From NCBI RefSeq assembly GCF_016756495.1, contig NZ_AP023244.1:186001-250000 (forward strand): DNA of 64,000 bases, given 5' to 3'. Below, in pieces: positions 25,949 through 36,414 of the stretch; the first letter of the stretch is position 1; each line of letters starts with the position of its first letter. The translations under genes were made by a program, and so were the position numbers. The DNA is from Mesorhizobium sp. 113-3-3. GTDB lineage: Bacteria; Pseudomonadota; Alphaproteobacteria; Rhizobiales; Rhizobiaceae. Below the pieces are notes generated by a model that was given only the letters and a program-made list of their open reading frames with translations, searched no databases and was not told where the DNA came from.

Positions 25949-27105
25949 GCCTCCATGGCCTCGCGCAGGACCTCAACCACGAACTCCTGGTCCGCGTCGG
26001 TCAATGCCGGGTGCATGGGGATACTGATAGCCTCCCGGTAATAGCGCTCAGCCTCTGGGTAGTCGCCGTCCCGGAAACCCATCTTCTGGTAATAGGGTTG
26101 GGTATGCACCGGGATGTAATGGAGGTTGACCATGATATCCTTGGCGCGCAGCGCCTCGAAGATCTCTAGATGCGACACGCCTATGTTCTCCAGCTGTAGC
26201 CGGATCACATACAAATGGTAGGCGGAGTAGCTGTCTGGATGTTGCCACGGCAGCGTCAATGGCAGGTTGGCCAAGAGCGTATTGTAACGGTCGGCGATCT
26301 CGTGTCGCCGCTTTACGTAATGGGCCAGGCGAGCAACTTGGCTCACGCCTAGCGCAGCCTGCATGTCCGTCATTCGGTAGTTGTAGCCGAGAGCGACCTG
26401 TTGATAATACCAAGGGCCATCCATGAGCTGCGTCATGAGCTCCGGCTCTCGCGTGATGCCGTGGCTTCGCAGGAGGCCCAAGCGCGTTGCCAATTCATCA
26501 TTGTTGGTTAAAGCCATCCCGCCTTCAGCGGTGGTGATGATTTTTACGGGATGGAAACTAAACACGGTGATGTCGCTGTATCGACCGCTTCCGATGGGCT
26601 CCCCCTTGTAACGAGCGCCGATGGCGTGGGAGGCATCTTCGAGGATCTTAAACCCGTACTTTTCACCAAGGGCGTGAATGGCCTCCATATCGCATGGCTG
26701 GCCGGTGTGGTGGACAGGGGCCACAATCTTCGGCAGGCGGCCGACCCTTTCAGCTTCGATAAGCTTTTGCTCCAGGGCCTTTGGACAGAGGTTATAGGTA
26801 CGCGGGTCGATATCCACGAAGCTCACTTGAGCGCCGCAATAGAGCGCACAATTCGCCGTGGCCACAAACGTGTTCGGCGTGGTCCAGAGAAAATCGCCGG
26901 GTCCGAGATCCAACGCCAGACAGGCGATGTGGAGTGCCGAGGTGGCGCTGTTGACGGCGACCGCATGCCTGGCACCAGTGCGCGCCATCACGCTCCGCTC
27001 AAACTTCGGGATGTTGGGCCCTTGAGTAAGGTTGACGGACTTCAAAACGCCAACAACGGCATCGATGTCAGCCTGTGTGATATCTTGTTGTCCGTAGCGG
27101 ATCAT
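25945..27105 (-). CDS. pseC: UDP-4-amino-4,6-dideoxy-N-acetyl-beta-L-altrosamine transaminase
   Basis: 386-aa PLP enzyme of the DegT/AHBA family. The start MIRYGQQDITQADIDAVVGV and TQGPNIPKFE are PseC-like. The PLP lysine is in FSFHPVKIITTAEGG (about K188). VHHTGQPCDMEAI and NYRMTDMQAALG are further family blocks. ATG 27105 is chosen by homology; a long upstream extension in the same frame is not protein-like. It adds the 4-amino group to the keto-sugar made by a PseB-type dehydratase, which in this window can only be the WbjB-like enzyme at 18796. First gene of the pse run, 32 bp after the flippase gene. Confidence 0.93.
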   Translation of the reverse strand: MIRYGQQDITQADIDAVVGVLKSVNLTQGPNIPKFERSVMARTGARHAVAVNSATSALHIACLALDLGPGDFLWTTPNTFVATANCALYCGAQVSFVDIDPRTYNLCPKALEQKLIEAERVGRLPKIVAPVHHTGQPCDMEAIHALGEKYGFKILEDASHAIGARYKGEPIGSGRYSDITVFSFHPVKIITTAEGGMALTNNDELATRLGLLRSHGITREPELMTQLMDGPWYYQQVALGYNYRMTDMQAALGVSQVARLAHYVKRRHEIADRYNTLLANLPLTLPWQHPDSYSAYHLYVIRLQLENIGVSHLEIFEALRAKDIMVNLHYIPVHTQPYYQKMGFRDGDYPEAERYYREAISIPMHPALTDADQEFVVEVLREAMEA

Positions 27106-27137
27106 AGGTTTGGCCCGTATTTGAGCAAAAGTTTGAA

Positions 27138-28472
27138 TTATGCCGTTGACTTTGGCGTTGAGTGATTCCTGTCGAGCAGCTGGTAGGCGACCGCTTTCCA
27201 GATCATGATCAGAGTGAACGAGATCGTCATGCTGATCGGAACAGCCAGTTCGGCGTGGCTTTTGCTTAGGCACCAGGTGGATATGACAAACACCGGCAAT
27301 GCAGCGATGTGGCTGTAGATGATGGGCTTGTCGACCCCGCGGGCGTACAGGGCATAGTGAGGCACCATGCCGACGGCATTTGTGATTGCTGCAAGCACGA
27401 CCCACGGGTATAGGCCAAAAGCGTCCTGGTAGACTGCCTTGTCAACCCAATGGAGCAAGTATGGCAGCAACGTCCAGCTTACGAAGCCAAACGCGACCGA
27501 AATAGCCAATGTCTGAAAGAACATCTGCCGAACAGTCGCACGGGCAAGATCATATTCCCGCTTGTGGCTATGACTGATCAGCGCTGGGTAGCTGAACGAG
27601 AAGACGCCGGCATCCAGAAAGACCATCAGTGTGCTGGCAACCCCGAGGAACAACACATAGGCGCCGACCGTTTCAATGCCACCCAGGCCCTCCATCCAAT
27701 ATCGATCGGCTGTCTGGATACCACGCAAGGCAAGGGTCGAAACGAGGAACGCCGCGCTAACCGAGATCCCTTTTCGGACCCAACGCCAATCGATCGGCCT
27801 TGACCACCCGCCAATCGGAAGTTGCTTTACCCTCCAAATACCCAGTGCTCCCGCTGCGAGGCCCGCACATACCCAGAGCACCATAATGACGTTGAGATTC
27901 CGACCGTCTGGATATGCGATCATCAGGGCTACGGCCGCGATCGCCCAGCTGCCCTGGCGGACGAACAACGTTATGCTCGCGGCAACCTGATCCGACAACA
28001 CGATGAGCAGCCGGGATACTTCCTGGTTGAAATGTTCCAGTGCCAGAATAGGAGCGAACCAGCAGAGCAAGGACACTGACCAACCCATACGCATTAGAAC
28101 CAGGACAAAGGTTGGCAGTACAATCAGGTATAGAAGACCACATAAAGCCAGCTGCCCCTTTAACATGGCTCCTCGCTGGTCTTCAGATACCGTCAGAATC
28201 TCTCGCGAAAGGAAGACATAAAAATCCAAACCGACCAAATATAGACCGTAAATGATCGTTGCTGTGAAAAGCCCGTAGTACCCGACAGACGTCGGTTCGA
28301 CGTACCTGGCGAGGAAGAATACAAACAGAAACCGGGTCAACAGGGTGCCAAAACGCAAACCAATGTTCAGCAGACGGGCCGCCCCGGCAACCAAACGCTC
28401 ATTTCCCAGCAGCAGGGGCGCCAATGCGATTTTCAACGACCGGCGTCGGTCTGGACTCGCACTCTCGGCCAT
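27138..28472 (-). CDS. Wzx-type polysaccharide flippase
   Basis: 444-aa membrane protein with about twelve hydrophobic segments (for example FGTLLTRFLFVFFLARYVEP, TASIS-like glycine/serine-rich helices, and IYSHIAALPVFVIS near the end). The arrangement and the R-F-x-x-FFLARY start resemble the polysaccharide_synt/MVF (MOP) flippases that move undecaprenyl-linked repeats. Its ATG follows the stop of the initiating transferase directly (TGAATG), so the two are translationally coupled. With the two Wzy-like proteins and the Wza/Wzc proteins this completes a Wzx/Wzy assembly route. Confidence 0.85.
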   Translation of the reverse strand: MAESASPDRRRSLKIALAPLLLGNERLVAGAARLLNIGLRFGTLLTRFLFVFFLARYVEPTSVGYYGLFTATIIYGLYLVGLDFYVFLSREILTVSEDQRGAMLKGQLALCGLLYLIVLPTFVLVLMRMGWSVSLLCWFAPILALEHFNQEVSRLLIVLSDQVAASITLFVRQGSWAIAAVALMIAYPDGRNLNVIMVLWVCAGLAAGALGIWRVKQLPIGGWSRPIDWRWVRKGISVSAAFLVSTLALRGIQTADRYWMEGLGGIETVGAYVLFLGVASTLMVFLDAGVFSFSYPALISHSHKREYDLARATVRQMFFQTLAISVAFGFVSWTLLPYLLHWVDKAVYQDAFGLYPWVVLAAITNAVGMVPHYALYARGVDKPIIYSHIAALPVFVISTWCLSKSHAELAVPISMTISFTLIMIWKAVAYQLLDRNHSTPKSTA

Positions 28473-29756
28473 TCAACGAGCGCCAAAGCCGGTGAGGACT
28501 GTTCTAATCGTTCGAAAAACGATTAGCAGATCCAACCACGGGGAGAAGTTCTTGATGTAGTAGAAATCGTAATGGAGTTTTTCCAGTACCTCTCCAACAG
28601 CCGCCACATGACCCTGATTAACTTGCGCCCAGCCAGTAATTCCCGGTCGAACGATATGTCGGTATCTATAAAACGGGAGCTCCGCCTCATACCACCTGGA
28701 CAGCACAAGCGCCTCGGGTCGAGGTCCTATCCAGCTCATCTCTCCCCGCAAGATGTTGATAACTTGGGGCAGTTCGTCAATTCTCGACTTTCTCAGGAAT
28801 CGCCCTAATCGAGTGATACGCGCGTCACCGTCTTTTGTAATTGCCTGCTCTTTATCATCGGCAACGCGAGAACCTGCTCTCATTGTCCTAAATTTGTAGA
28901 CCTTATAGACGTTCCCTCTGTAGCCCATTCGTTCTTGCTTAAACAACGCCGCTCCGCTTGAATCAAGTCTGACTAACGCGCCGACCAACAAAAGAACCGG
29001 AGAAAGAAGCACCAGAATTGCCAATGCCGCAATCCAGTCAATCACCTGTTTTATCTTCAAATAGGCTTGGTTCGGATTTAGAGAGCCGAGAGTGTTTTCT
29101 GATAGGTGCTCGATCTCGACACGCCCTGTCAGCGACTCGCTGACCTGCTTGATGTGATAGACCGGCGTGCCAGAAAGCGCTCGATCGGCAATATATCGCT
29201 CCCACTCGTCTGAAAGATCGGCCCGGAGGTCGGCGACCACCCCGCTCGCATGTTTTACAACTTCGTCAGACGAACGAATCCAATGCCAAGCCACGCCGGG
29301 AATGTTTCCGAGCCGATGCACGTTCCCCCCAGGAATTACAGCCAGTCGATATGGCTCGAGCCGTCGCGTCACGACGCTTAGCGCGAAGTACCAAAATGTC
29401 GACTGAAGGAAGCTCGCGGCCGCCTGGAACCGGCTGTAGTCGATCCGAAAAAAGAAAATGGTCAAAAACACGAGGCCGTAGGCTAAAGCAAAGGTGGGTA
29501 GAATGTATCCAGCTGCCGCTACCCCAGGAAAATTCGCGATCCTGCGGTATAACATGTAGCCTGTGATATGGGCCATGATCGCGGCGGCAATCGTGATCTG
29601 CATGTTAGAAGAATAGATCACGCCGAAGCCAACTGACGTTCGGATAAGGGCAGGAACCAGGACGGCAAACATCAGGCCACCGACCAGTTGAAAGCGCATC
29701 CGCAGCAGCAGATGTCTTTGGTTTGGTAAATTGATGGCGCGTATGTTCATATTCAT
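28473..29756 (-). CDS. Undecaprenyl-phosphate sugar-1-phosphate transferase (WbaP/ExoY-like)
   Basis: 427 aa. Four N-terminal membrane helices (about residues 15-125) precede a soluble linker, one more helix (IKQVIDWIAALAILVLLSPV) and the catalytic domain: FKQERMGYRGNVYKVYKFRT, ITRLGRFLRKSRIDELPQVI, MSWIGPRPEA, YRHIVRPGITGWAQVN and a terminal LDLLIVFRTIRTVLTG. It starts repeat-unit synthesis by moving a sugar-1-phosphate to undecaprenyl phosphate at the inner membrane. The start is uncertain (ATG 29756 or 29750, TTG 29819). First structural gene after the RfaH-like gene. Confidence 0.9.
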   Translation of the reverse strand: MNMNIRAINLPNQRHLLLRMRFQLVGGLMFAVLVPALIRTSVGFGVIYSSNMQITIAAAIMAHITGYMLYRRIANFPGVAAAGYILPTFALAYGLVFLTIFFFRIDYSRFQAAASFLQSTFWYFALSVVTRRLEPYRLAVIPGGNVHRLGNIPGVAWHWIRSSDEVVKHASGVVADLRADLSDEWERYIADRALSGTPVYHIKQVSESLTGRVEIEHLSENTLGSLNPNQAYLKIKQVIDWIAALAILVLLSPVLLLVGALVRLDSSGAALFKQERMGYRGNVYKVYKFRTMRAGSRVADDKEQAITKDGDARITRLGRFLRKSRIDELPQVINILRGEMSWIGPRPEALVLSRWYEAELPFYRYRHIVRPGITGWAQVNQGHVAAVGEVLEKLHYDFYYIKNFSPWLDLLIVFRTIRTVLTGFGAR

Positions 29757-30031
29757 GTGTGGGCGTCCGGCGATTTGACCTTCTGGCAACTGCTCTCGTT
29801 GTGGCCAGGTTAAAATCAAACACGTCCTCGCGGCCGCCGGTTATCTAACCAGCGCTGCGGTTTTCTTTGGTCGCGACTATCGCGATAAGAGCAACGTAGG
29901 TTTTCCGTGCAGGTCGTTAGTGGCCTTTGCGGTCTTTCCCGCTCGTTGAACGTCGTTCGTCAGGCGGTGCGCGCAAACGTTGCTTTTTTCTCGCCCGCAC
30001 GACAATATCCAATGGTGAATGTGCTAGCCCA

Positions 30032-30042
30032 CGGCTACCGCA
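30032..30042 (-). promoter_or_regulatory. ops-like element in the polysaccharide operon leader
   Basis: The minus strand reads TGCGGTAGCCG, matching the enterobacterial ops consensus GGCGGTAGNNT at eight contiguous positions (GCGGTAGN...). It lies between the RfaH-like gene and the first structural gene, about 275 nt before that start, where an ops site would be expected. An eight-base match can occur by chance in GC-rich DNA. Confidence 0.35.
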
Positions 30043-30111
30043 CTCCCGGGTGAAGCCGGAAGTTTTCACATGTAACAAGGGGAACGAGCACCGATCTATA
30101 ACGCGCTTTGA

Positions 30112-30678
30112 TCACGCAATTGCGACAAGACCGCTGGACGCAAGATCTATAGGAATTTCGCCATTCATGATGGCGACCAGAACCCGGGCCCGTCCCGTTG
30201 AATCTAGCCGATCAAGACGGCCTATCAACTCGGCAAAGGGCCCCGATAGAATTCGAACCGAAGATCCTGGCTTGAGGCCACCGCTGAAATCAAGCAGGCC
30301 ATCCTTGCCACTCAAAGCAATGAACCGCTCGACCAAGCCAAGAGGGACCGGCGAAGGCCTATCCCCTTGCATGATCAAAGAGCGAACGCCGATAGTTCCG
30401 TTGACTGAGCGCCAGCGTTGCTGGTTAACGTCTAAGGCGACAAACATATACCCGGGGAAATATGCCGCGGCTCGAGTGGAAAGCTGCCGGGCGTGACGAA
30501 CTGTTCGCTGCGCGCGCGGAACGAATGAAACAAATCCCTGTCTGAGTAGATGTTGCTCGGCTATGGCCTCTTTTCCTGGGAATACGCTGGCCACATACCA
30601 GCTGGCACCAATAGCGGGGACCGGCCGTTTCTGCGAAGCACTTTGCTTTGTGTTTGTCTGCTCAGATCGGATCAACAT
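30112..30678 (-). CDS. RfaH/NusG-like transcription antitermination protein
   Basis: 188 aa. The NGN domain begins at about residue 26 (SWYVASVFPGKEAIAEQHLL, RQGFVSFVPRAQRTVRHAR) and includes YFPGYMFVALDV and IGVRSLIMQGDRPSPVP. A KOW-type segment follows (LKPGSSVRILSGPFAELIGR). Specialised NusG paralogues of this kind let RNA polymerase read through long, poorly translated surface-polysaccharide operons. It is the promoter-proximal gene of the minus-strand locus, transcribed toward it. The N-terminal 25 residues (Q/S/K-rich) are unusual. Confidence 0.85.
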   Translation of the reverse strand: MLIRSEQTNTKQSASQKRPVPAIGASWYVASVFPGKEAIAEQHLLRQGFVSFVPRAQRTVRHARQLSTRAAAYFPGYMFVALDVNQQRWRSVNGTIGVRSLIMQGDRPSPVPLGLVERFIALSGKDGLLDFSGGLKPGSSVRILSGPFAELIGRLDRLDSTGRARVLVAIMNGEIPIDLASSGLVAIA

Positions 30679-31522
30679 ACTACTGTAAGCTCTCTTTTAT
30701 GCGACAGGTCGTGGCTTTACGGCACGTCATACAGACTGGCAAGAACTGTTTCTTCTAAGAATTTTTTGGGATCTGGAAAGGTATAAAATACTTTTCGTTT
30801 CGGACAATGAGATAAGAGTTTTCTAATTTACCGTGGAGCCATTCTTGTGGATTGCCTTACTGTCTGCGCCATACTTATATGGGAGTCAATCTGTGCGTTG
30901 TGTCCTCTGGTATTGCAGAATTATGCAAGATGTGCGAACGGAGCGGCTTGTTGCGCGTCGGTGGGGAGCGATATGATGCTTGGGCGCTAAAAGCAAGGGT
31001 CGGCTGGTCCGTCTCGGCGGTACAATCGATTAAGTAATATGGACGTGAACAAATGGCACGCTGCCGGAGTGCGTAAGCCTAGGCCTTTGCCTTTGCGTTG
31101 TCTGGAGCAGTTAATCACGGACTGCTCTGCGGTACTCGATTGAATTATTTCAATCGTGTCACAATTTGGGGTGAAAGTCTTCAATTGTTGGACAATTTGG
31201 GACGCGATACAGCATAGATTGCACTAAATGGATGAGGTTATTAGAGGGGGTGCTTTGCGTGGTTGGAAACAATCCTATCTGTGTCACGTTTCTGTCAAGA
31301 ATCTCTATTATGTGAGCTGTAATTCTGGCGCGCGTGACGCTTATTTAGCCGTCGGTGATGAGTTACGTCGGAGTGCTTGCTACTAAACAGATGCTATGCC
31401 GCTACCGTGATAGTTGCTGGTGGAGTACGTATTGGGTCTATCTTCGCCATAACACGGGTGGCTTGCTGCCATGTCACTGATGAGTATCTTATCTTATTGT
31501 TCGAAGCTCAGGAGCTGTCTGC
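30679..31522. other. Divergent AT-richer intergenic region, rfaH-like gene / glmS
   Basis: 844 bp without a credible gene; the GC content is visibly lower than in glmS. It must hold promoters for both divergent genes. Two copies of ACAATTTGGG lie about 30 bp apart (31159-31168 and 31190-31199) and could be a repeated operator. No terminator with a T run was recognised. Confidence 0.5.
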
Positions 31523-33346
<1,824 letters not shown>

Positions 33347-33438
33347 CAGGCCTTTCAACCCAGCGTTCGATGCAGTCGTCGTTCTAGCTGATGCAATCGT
33401 GCGCAATCAATGTGACCCCTGCCCCACACCGGGTTCGG

Positions 33439-33450
33439 CCCAAATTTGGG
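33439..33450. repeat. 12-bp perfect palindrome CCCAAATTTGGG
   Basis: It lies 36 bp before the VanZ-like start. The core resembles the ATTTGGG half seen twice upstream of glmS, so it may be an operator for a shared regulator. Function is unproven. Confidence 0.4.
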
Positions 33451-33485
33451 TCGGGCGGTCAGGTGAAGACCTTCGCAGGAGCAGA

Positions 33486-33951
33486 ATGAAATCTCATCGA
33501 GACACCGAACAGGTTGCTTTTGTGGTCGCGCTGGTTGTCGTCCTTGTGCTCGCGCTGTTGCCGCTGCCTCGTCTAAAGGATTTTGGGATGGACATCGGCT
33601 TTCACTACGACAAGTTGAACCACTTCACGGTCATTCGCCGTCCTGATGTTCCTTGGAAGCCTCGGCTGGCCCGAGCGAAAGATAACGCTGATCATCTTCC
33701 TCACGTTGGTTGGTGCCGGAATCGAGGTTCTCCAAGGGCTGGCCTGGATAGCGCGTGACGTTGATGCGCTCGACTGGGTTGCTGATTGCGTCGGCGTCGC
33801 ATGCGGCCTCGCCGCCGCGACGACGGTTTCGAAGGTCATACGCCTTCATAGATATCAGAGAGATATGCCGTCCCGCCTGATCGGAAGCGAACCACTTTCA
33901 TCGCCAGTGCTCGACTCAATTTTCTCCGCGCGCTTGGACACGCCGAGATAG
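33486..33951 (+). pseudogene. VanZ-like membrane protein gene with a frameshift
   Basis: The first frame gives MKSHRDTEQVAFVVALVVVL and a second hydrophobic stretch, to GFHYDKLNHFT at about 33630, the conserved VanZ K-x-x-H-F signature. The sequel FAVLMFLGSLGWPERKITLI and GAGIEVLQGLAWIARDVDALDWVADCVG lies one base out of phase, beginning near 33636. GTCATTC seems to carry one base more than expected. AGGAG precedes ATG 33486. The second frame runs to 33951 and its last 97 bp overlap the convergent SyrA/ExoX-like gene. It is either a recent pseudogene or a single-base assembly error. Confidence 0.6.
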
Positions 33952-34112
33952 ATCATCAACCCTACCGCGGCGAAATACCCTACCTGGAGAATGGTTGCGA
34001 CGAATACCGCCCAACCTATCGTACGCCATATCGAATCTGTTGCATAATAAACCCAGCCCACGACCACCAGCAGGGTGAACGTTGCCCCGACAAGAAACCT
34101 TGGAAAATACAT
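33855..34112 (-). CDS. Exopolysaccharide production repressor family protein (SyrA/ExoX-like)
   Basis: 85 aa. The MYFPRFLVG start, a first hydrophobic helix (TFTLLVVVGWVYYA), a T-x-S-I-W-RT turn and a second helix (ILQVGYFAAVGLMIYLGV) match the small rhizobial inner-membrane proteins (SyrA, ExoX) that modulate EPS production by interacting with the sugar transferase or ExoS-ChvI signalling. The tail is polar. GGGGGTG precedes ATG 34112. It sits 3 kb from the initiating transferase gene, its plausible target. Family membership is clear by eye; whether it represses or activates is unknown. Confidence 0.8.
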   Translation of the reverse strand: MYFPRFLVGATFTLLVVVGWVYYATDSIWRTIGWAVFVATILQVGYFAAVGLMIYLGVSKRAEKIESSTGDESGSLPIRRDGISL

Positions 34113-34528
34113 ATCGACACCCCCAATGCCGCGATCTAGAGAGCCTTGCCCCTAAAGGAGCACACCCGCAACTCAGATACCCATGTTTCGCGTGAACTTG
34201 CAAGCAAACAGGATAGAGTTTAGTTGCTTTTCTCTCAAGCATTGACCTCGCGCTCTGACCTTGTCATGCATTTTTGTTCATATTTATAGTCTCATTAGAT
34301 TGTATGAATTGACAGTCAAATCGATGCGCAGTTGAACGTGACTTTTCTGGACAGTAAACAGCTACCCGTGCCTTCGCAGTCTTGGCCATGGGTGTGCTGG
34401 AGTCCGTAATTTTTCAAACAAGGGATATCGCGGTGGGTATTGTTTGGCGCCTATCGCATCTCAAGTCCGGCTGCTATCGATAACCCACAATTCGCCGGCC
34501 GGAACCTTCGCTTGAATATACTGCTACG

Positions 34529-34634
34529 TTTACGAGCTTTTAAGAACGTTCCTGCGAAATGATTTACGCTGGATGCCCGTCCAGCCTGCACATCTTAAGC
34601 TCGGCGGGATTGTCTTCAGCCGAGCTTCTTTTTT
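34529..34634 (+). ncRNA. Candidate small RNA ending in an intrinsic terminator
   Basis: A plus-strand transcript would contain the hairpin GCTGGA-TGCCCG-TCCAGC (34568-34585) and end at the terminator at 34597-34634. No coding frame leads into the terminator. A TATACT box lies at 34517-34522, but the -35 region is weak. The 5' end given is a guess from that box. Confidence 0.35.
34597..34634 (+). terminator. Intrinsic terminator with no upstream gene
   Basis: AAGCTCGGC (34597-34605) pairs perfectly with GCCGAGCTT (34619-34627) around a 13-nt loop and is followed by C and six T (34629-34634). Confidence 0.75.
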
Positions 34635-35553
34635 GGACAATCGCTGTACAATATTACTGCGACCATGCGCCAAAGGGACGTTATGTGTGCGGTGCCGGTA
34701 AAGATGGCGGCGTTCACCGATCACGACGCAGGGCTTAGCTTCTTGGAAGCGCACATGCTCCCGCCAGCCAAGCGGTCAATCGTCGTTCGCCTTTTCCCTA
34801 TTGGGCCACCAAATAATGTAGATTGGACCGAGCTTGACTACGGGCATCCGCCTCTGGCGTTCGCGAGCGCGCAGTTCACGATAATTCTTGACCTTCAAGG
34901 TGCCACCGGGAAACCTTATTCGAACAGCCACCGAAGAACTCCTAGCCTGGGAGTAAGCGAGGGCTAAACAGCGTGTCCAATTGTTAAAGTCAAGACTCAA
35001 CTTCCAACGCAAGTTACACATACGAACAAGATTTTGTGAACTGGAACGAACTGCGAGGCTGCACGTCAGGAACGCATAACAGGCCTTTAGCCGGCGACGT
35101 TGTTGTGTAGGCTTGGTTTCTTGTTTGAGCACCTGGGGTTAGGCATAGATTTCTAGAATTCGGAAGCGTTACGCAAAGCATAAAGCGATGCGGGCATCAC
35201 ACGCTACCGTATGCGGCAGTAGGCATCCGCAAGCCAGTCTATGTCGGCGAACATTTGCTTCGTCGCCCGTCGACGGCACTCTGGCAGGTAAATCAGCCAG
35301 TCTCCCGCTGGGCGGGACAGCGGGGCTCCTCAGGGAGGCAGGGGGGCCGTAAGCCACGCGGGCGAGCTCGCATTTCGGTGCTGTCCCTTCTGCTTCGGTT
35401 GCATCTGCGAAATTCCCGCGTATCCTGTTTATGCGCATGTGAGCATAAGGTGGCGCCTAGCGCCTTGGATGGCCACCACACTAAGAACCACCGTCGGATG
35501 GCGACCGACAGGCTGATGTCACGGAACGCCACTCCTAGAAGGATGATCCTCTC

Positions 35554-35856
35554 ATGGATTCCAATGCCATTATTGCGTCCCTGCCGGTTACAGGGGCCGA
35601 CCGGGTTGTGTTGATCGACGCCGCCAATACCGCATTCGAGCGCGTTATCGAGCGGATCGAGCCAATCAATGAGAAACTGGCCCGAAGCCTCTGGGATGCC
35701 GGTGACTACATCGACAGTTGGCTGGCTACAGACCTCATCGATAAACTGCCGATGCCGCGCGACGAAGTTGCGTACTACGTCGATGTATTCCTGGCTCATC
35801 ATGTCATCGGATTGGCAACCGAAGCGGATCGAGAGGCCGCTGAATCCCGGCCTTGA
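35554..35856 (+). CDS. Hypothetical protein, 100 aa
   Basis: The protein starts MDSNAIIASLPVTGADRVVL and contains IERIEPINEKLARSLWDAGDYI and MPRDEVAYYVDVFLAHHVIG. It is acidic, predicted soluble and helical. AGAAGGA (35537-35543) lies ten bases before ATG. No family was recognised. It directly precedes a decayed adhesin-like gene, so it may be a leftover of the same element. Confidence 0.5.
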   Translation: MDSNAIIASLPVTGADRVVLIDAANTAFERVIERIEPINEKLARSLWDAGDYIDSWLATDLIDKLPMPRDEVAYYVDVFLAHHVIGLATEADREAAESRP

Positions 35857-35881
35857 GCCTCGTCGCCTGCAACTGGGCCCG

Positions 35882-36291
35882 CCGGCGTTCTTGGCGGCAG
35901 CCCGATCAATACGGTGACCTTTACCGCCACCTCCTCAAGGGTGGAGGTAAGCCGGTTGATCTGCGATGCAGTTGCCGCCAGCTCCGGGCGCCGACCGCAT
36001 CACCTCCGGCACCGCCCAGGTCATTGCCAACGGCACTAGCGGCTATGTGTCTCTCACCAACGGCGCTTCCACGTGGGGCTATCTCGGCGTCAGCCAGACC
36101 CTATTTGGGCGCCGCCAATTTCGGCGGCAACGTGGGCATAGGGACCATCACCCCCGCAGCACCGCTGGAAGTCTCCGGCACCGTTTCCGCCGCTGTCCTG
36201 CAGTTGGCCGATGGCCCTCCATCACCTGTGGCCCGTCCACCTACGGCACCGTAAAATTGTCAACGGCCGTCCCTATTACTGCCGTCAGTAG
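35882..36291 (+). pseudogene. Multiply frameshifted adhesin/tail-fibre-like remnant
   Basis: Three frames must be joined. GTAQVIANGTSGYVSLTNGA and STWGYLGVSQ (to about 36103) continue as LGAANFGGNVGIGTITPAAP and LEVSGTVSAAVLQLADG (to about 36215), then PSITCGPSTYGTVK, and finally KIVNGRPYYCRQ to TAG 36289-36291. NVGIGTxxPAAxLEVSG is the hallmark of bacterial and phage fibre or S74-chaperone-bearing proteins; the short C-terminus with CGPS...CRQ recalls variable pilus-tip adhesin ends (PilV-like). At least three shifts make it non-functional. The 5' boundary is uncertain. Confidence 0.6.
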
Positions 36292-36414
36292 AAAAGTCTG
36301 GATGGGACTTGCCGCTTATTCTGTGAATAAGCGGTTCCTGCCTTGCCCGCCACGCCGCAGAAAAGTAAAGAAGCGCACTTGGCAGGCCGACGTTACTCCT
36401 TCCGTGGGTGTTTT

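Larger units (their letters stand above)
34113..35553. other. 1.4-kb stretch without a recognisable protein gene
   Basis: Open frames at 34530-34754, 34665-34967, 34776-35132 and 35293-35802 have poor composition and overlap each other on opposite strands, and none resembles a known family. The stretch holds the candidate sRNA/terminator at 34529-34634. The GC content around 34240-34520 is low. Confidence 0.5.

Noticed and set aside
33399..33480. GC-rich repeat-like stretch before the VanZ-like gene as an insertion-sequence end
   Set aside because: No matching inverted end or transposase gene was found nearby.
34776..35132. 118-aa minus-strand frame ending in IYIIWWPNREKANDD
   Set aside because: The last residues look protein-like, but most of the frame is low-quality and has no ribosome binding site; only a very short C-terminal remnant could be real.
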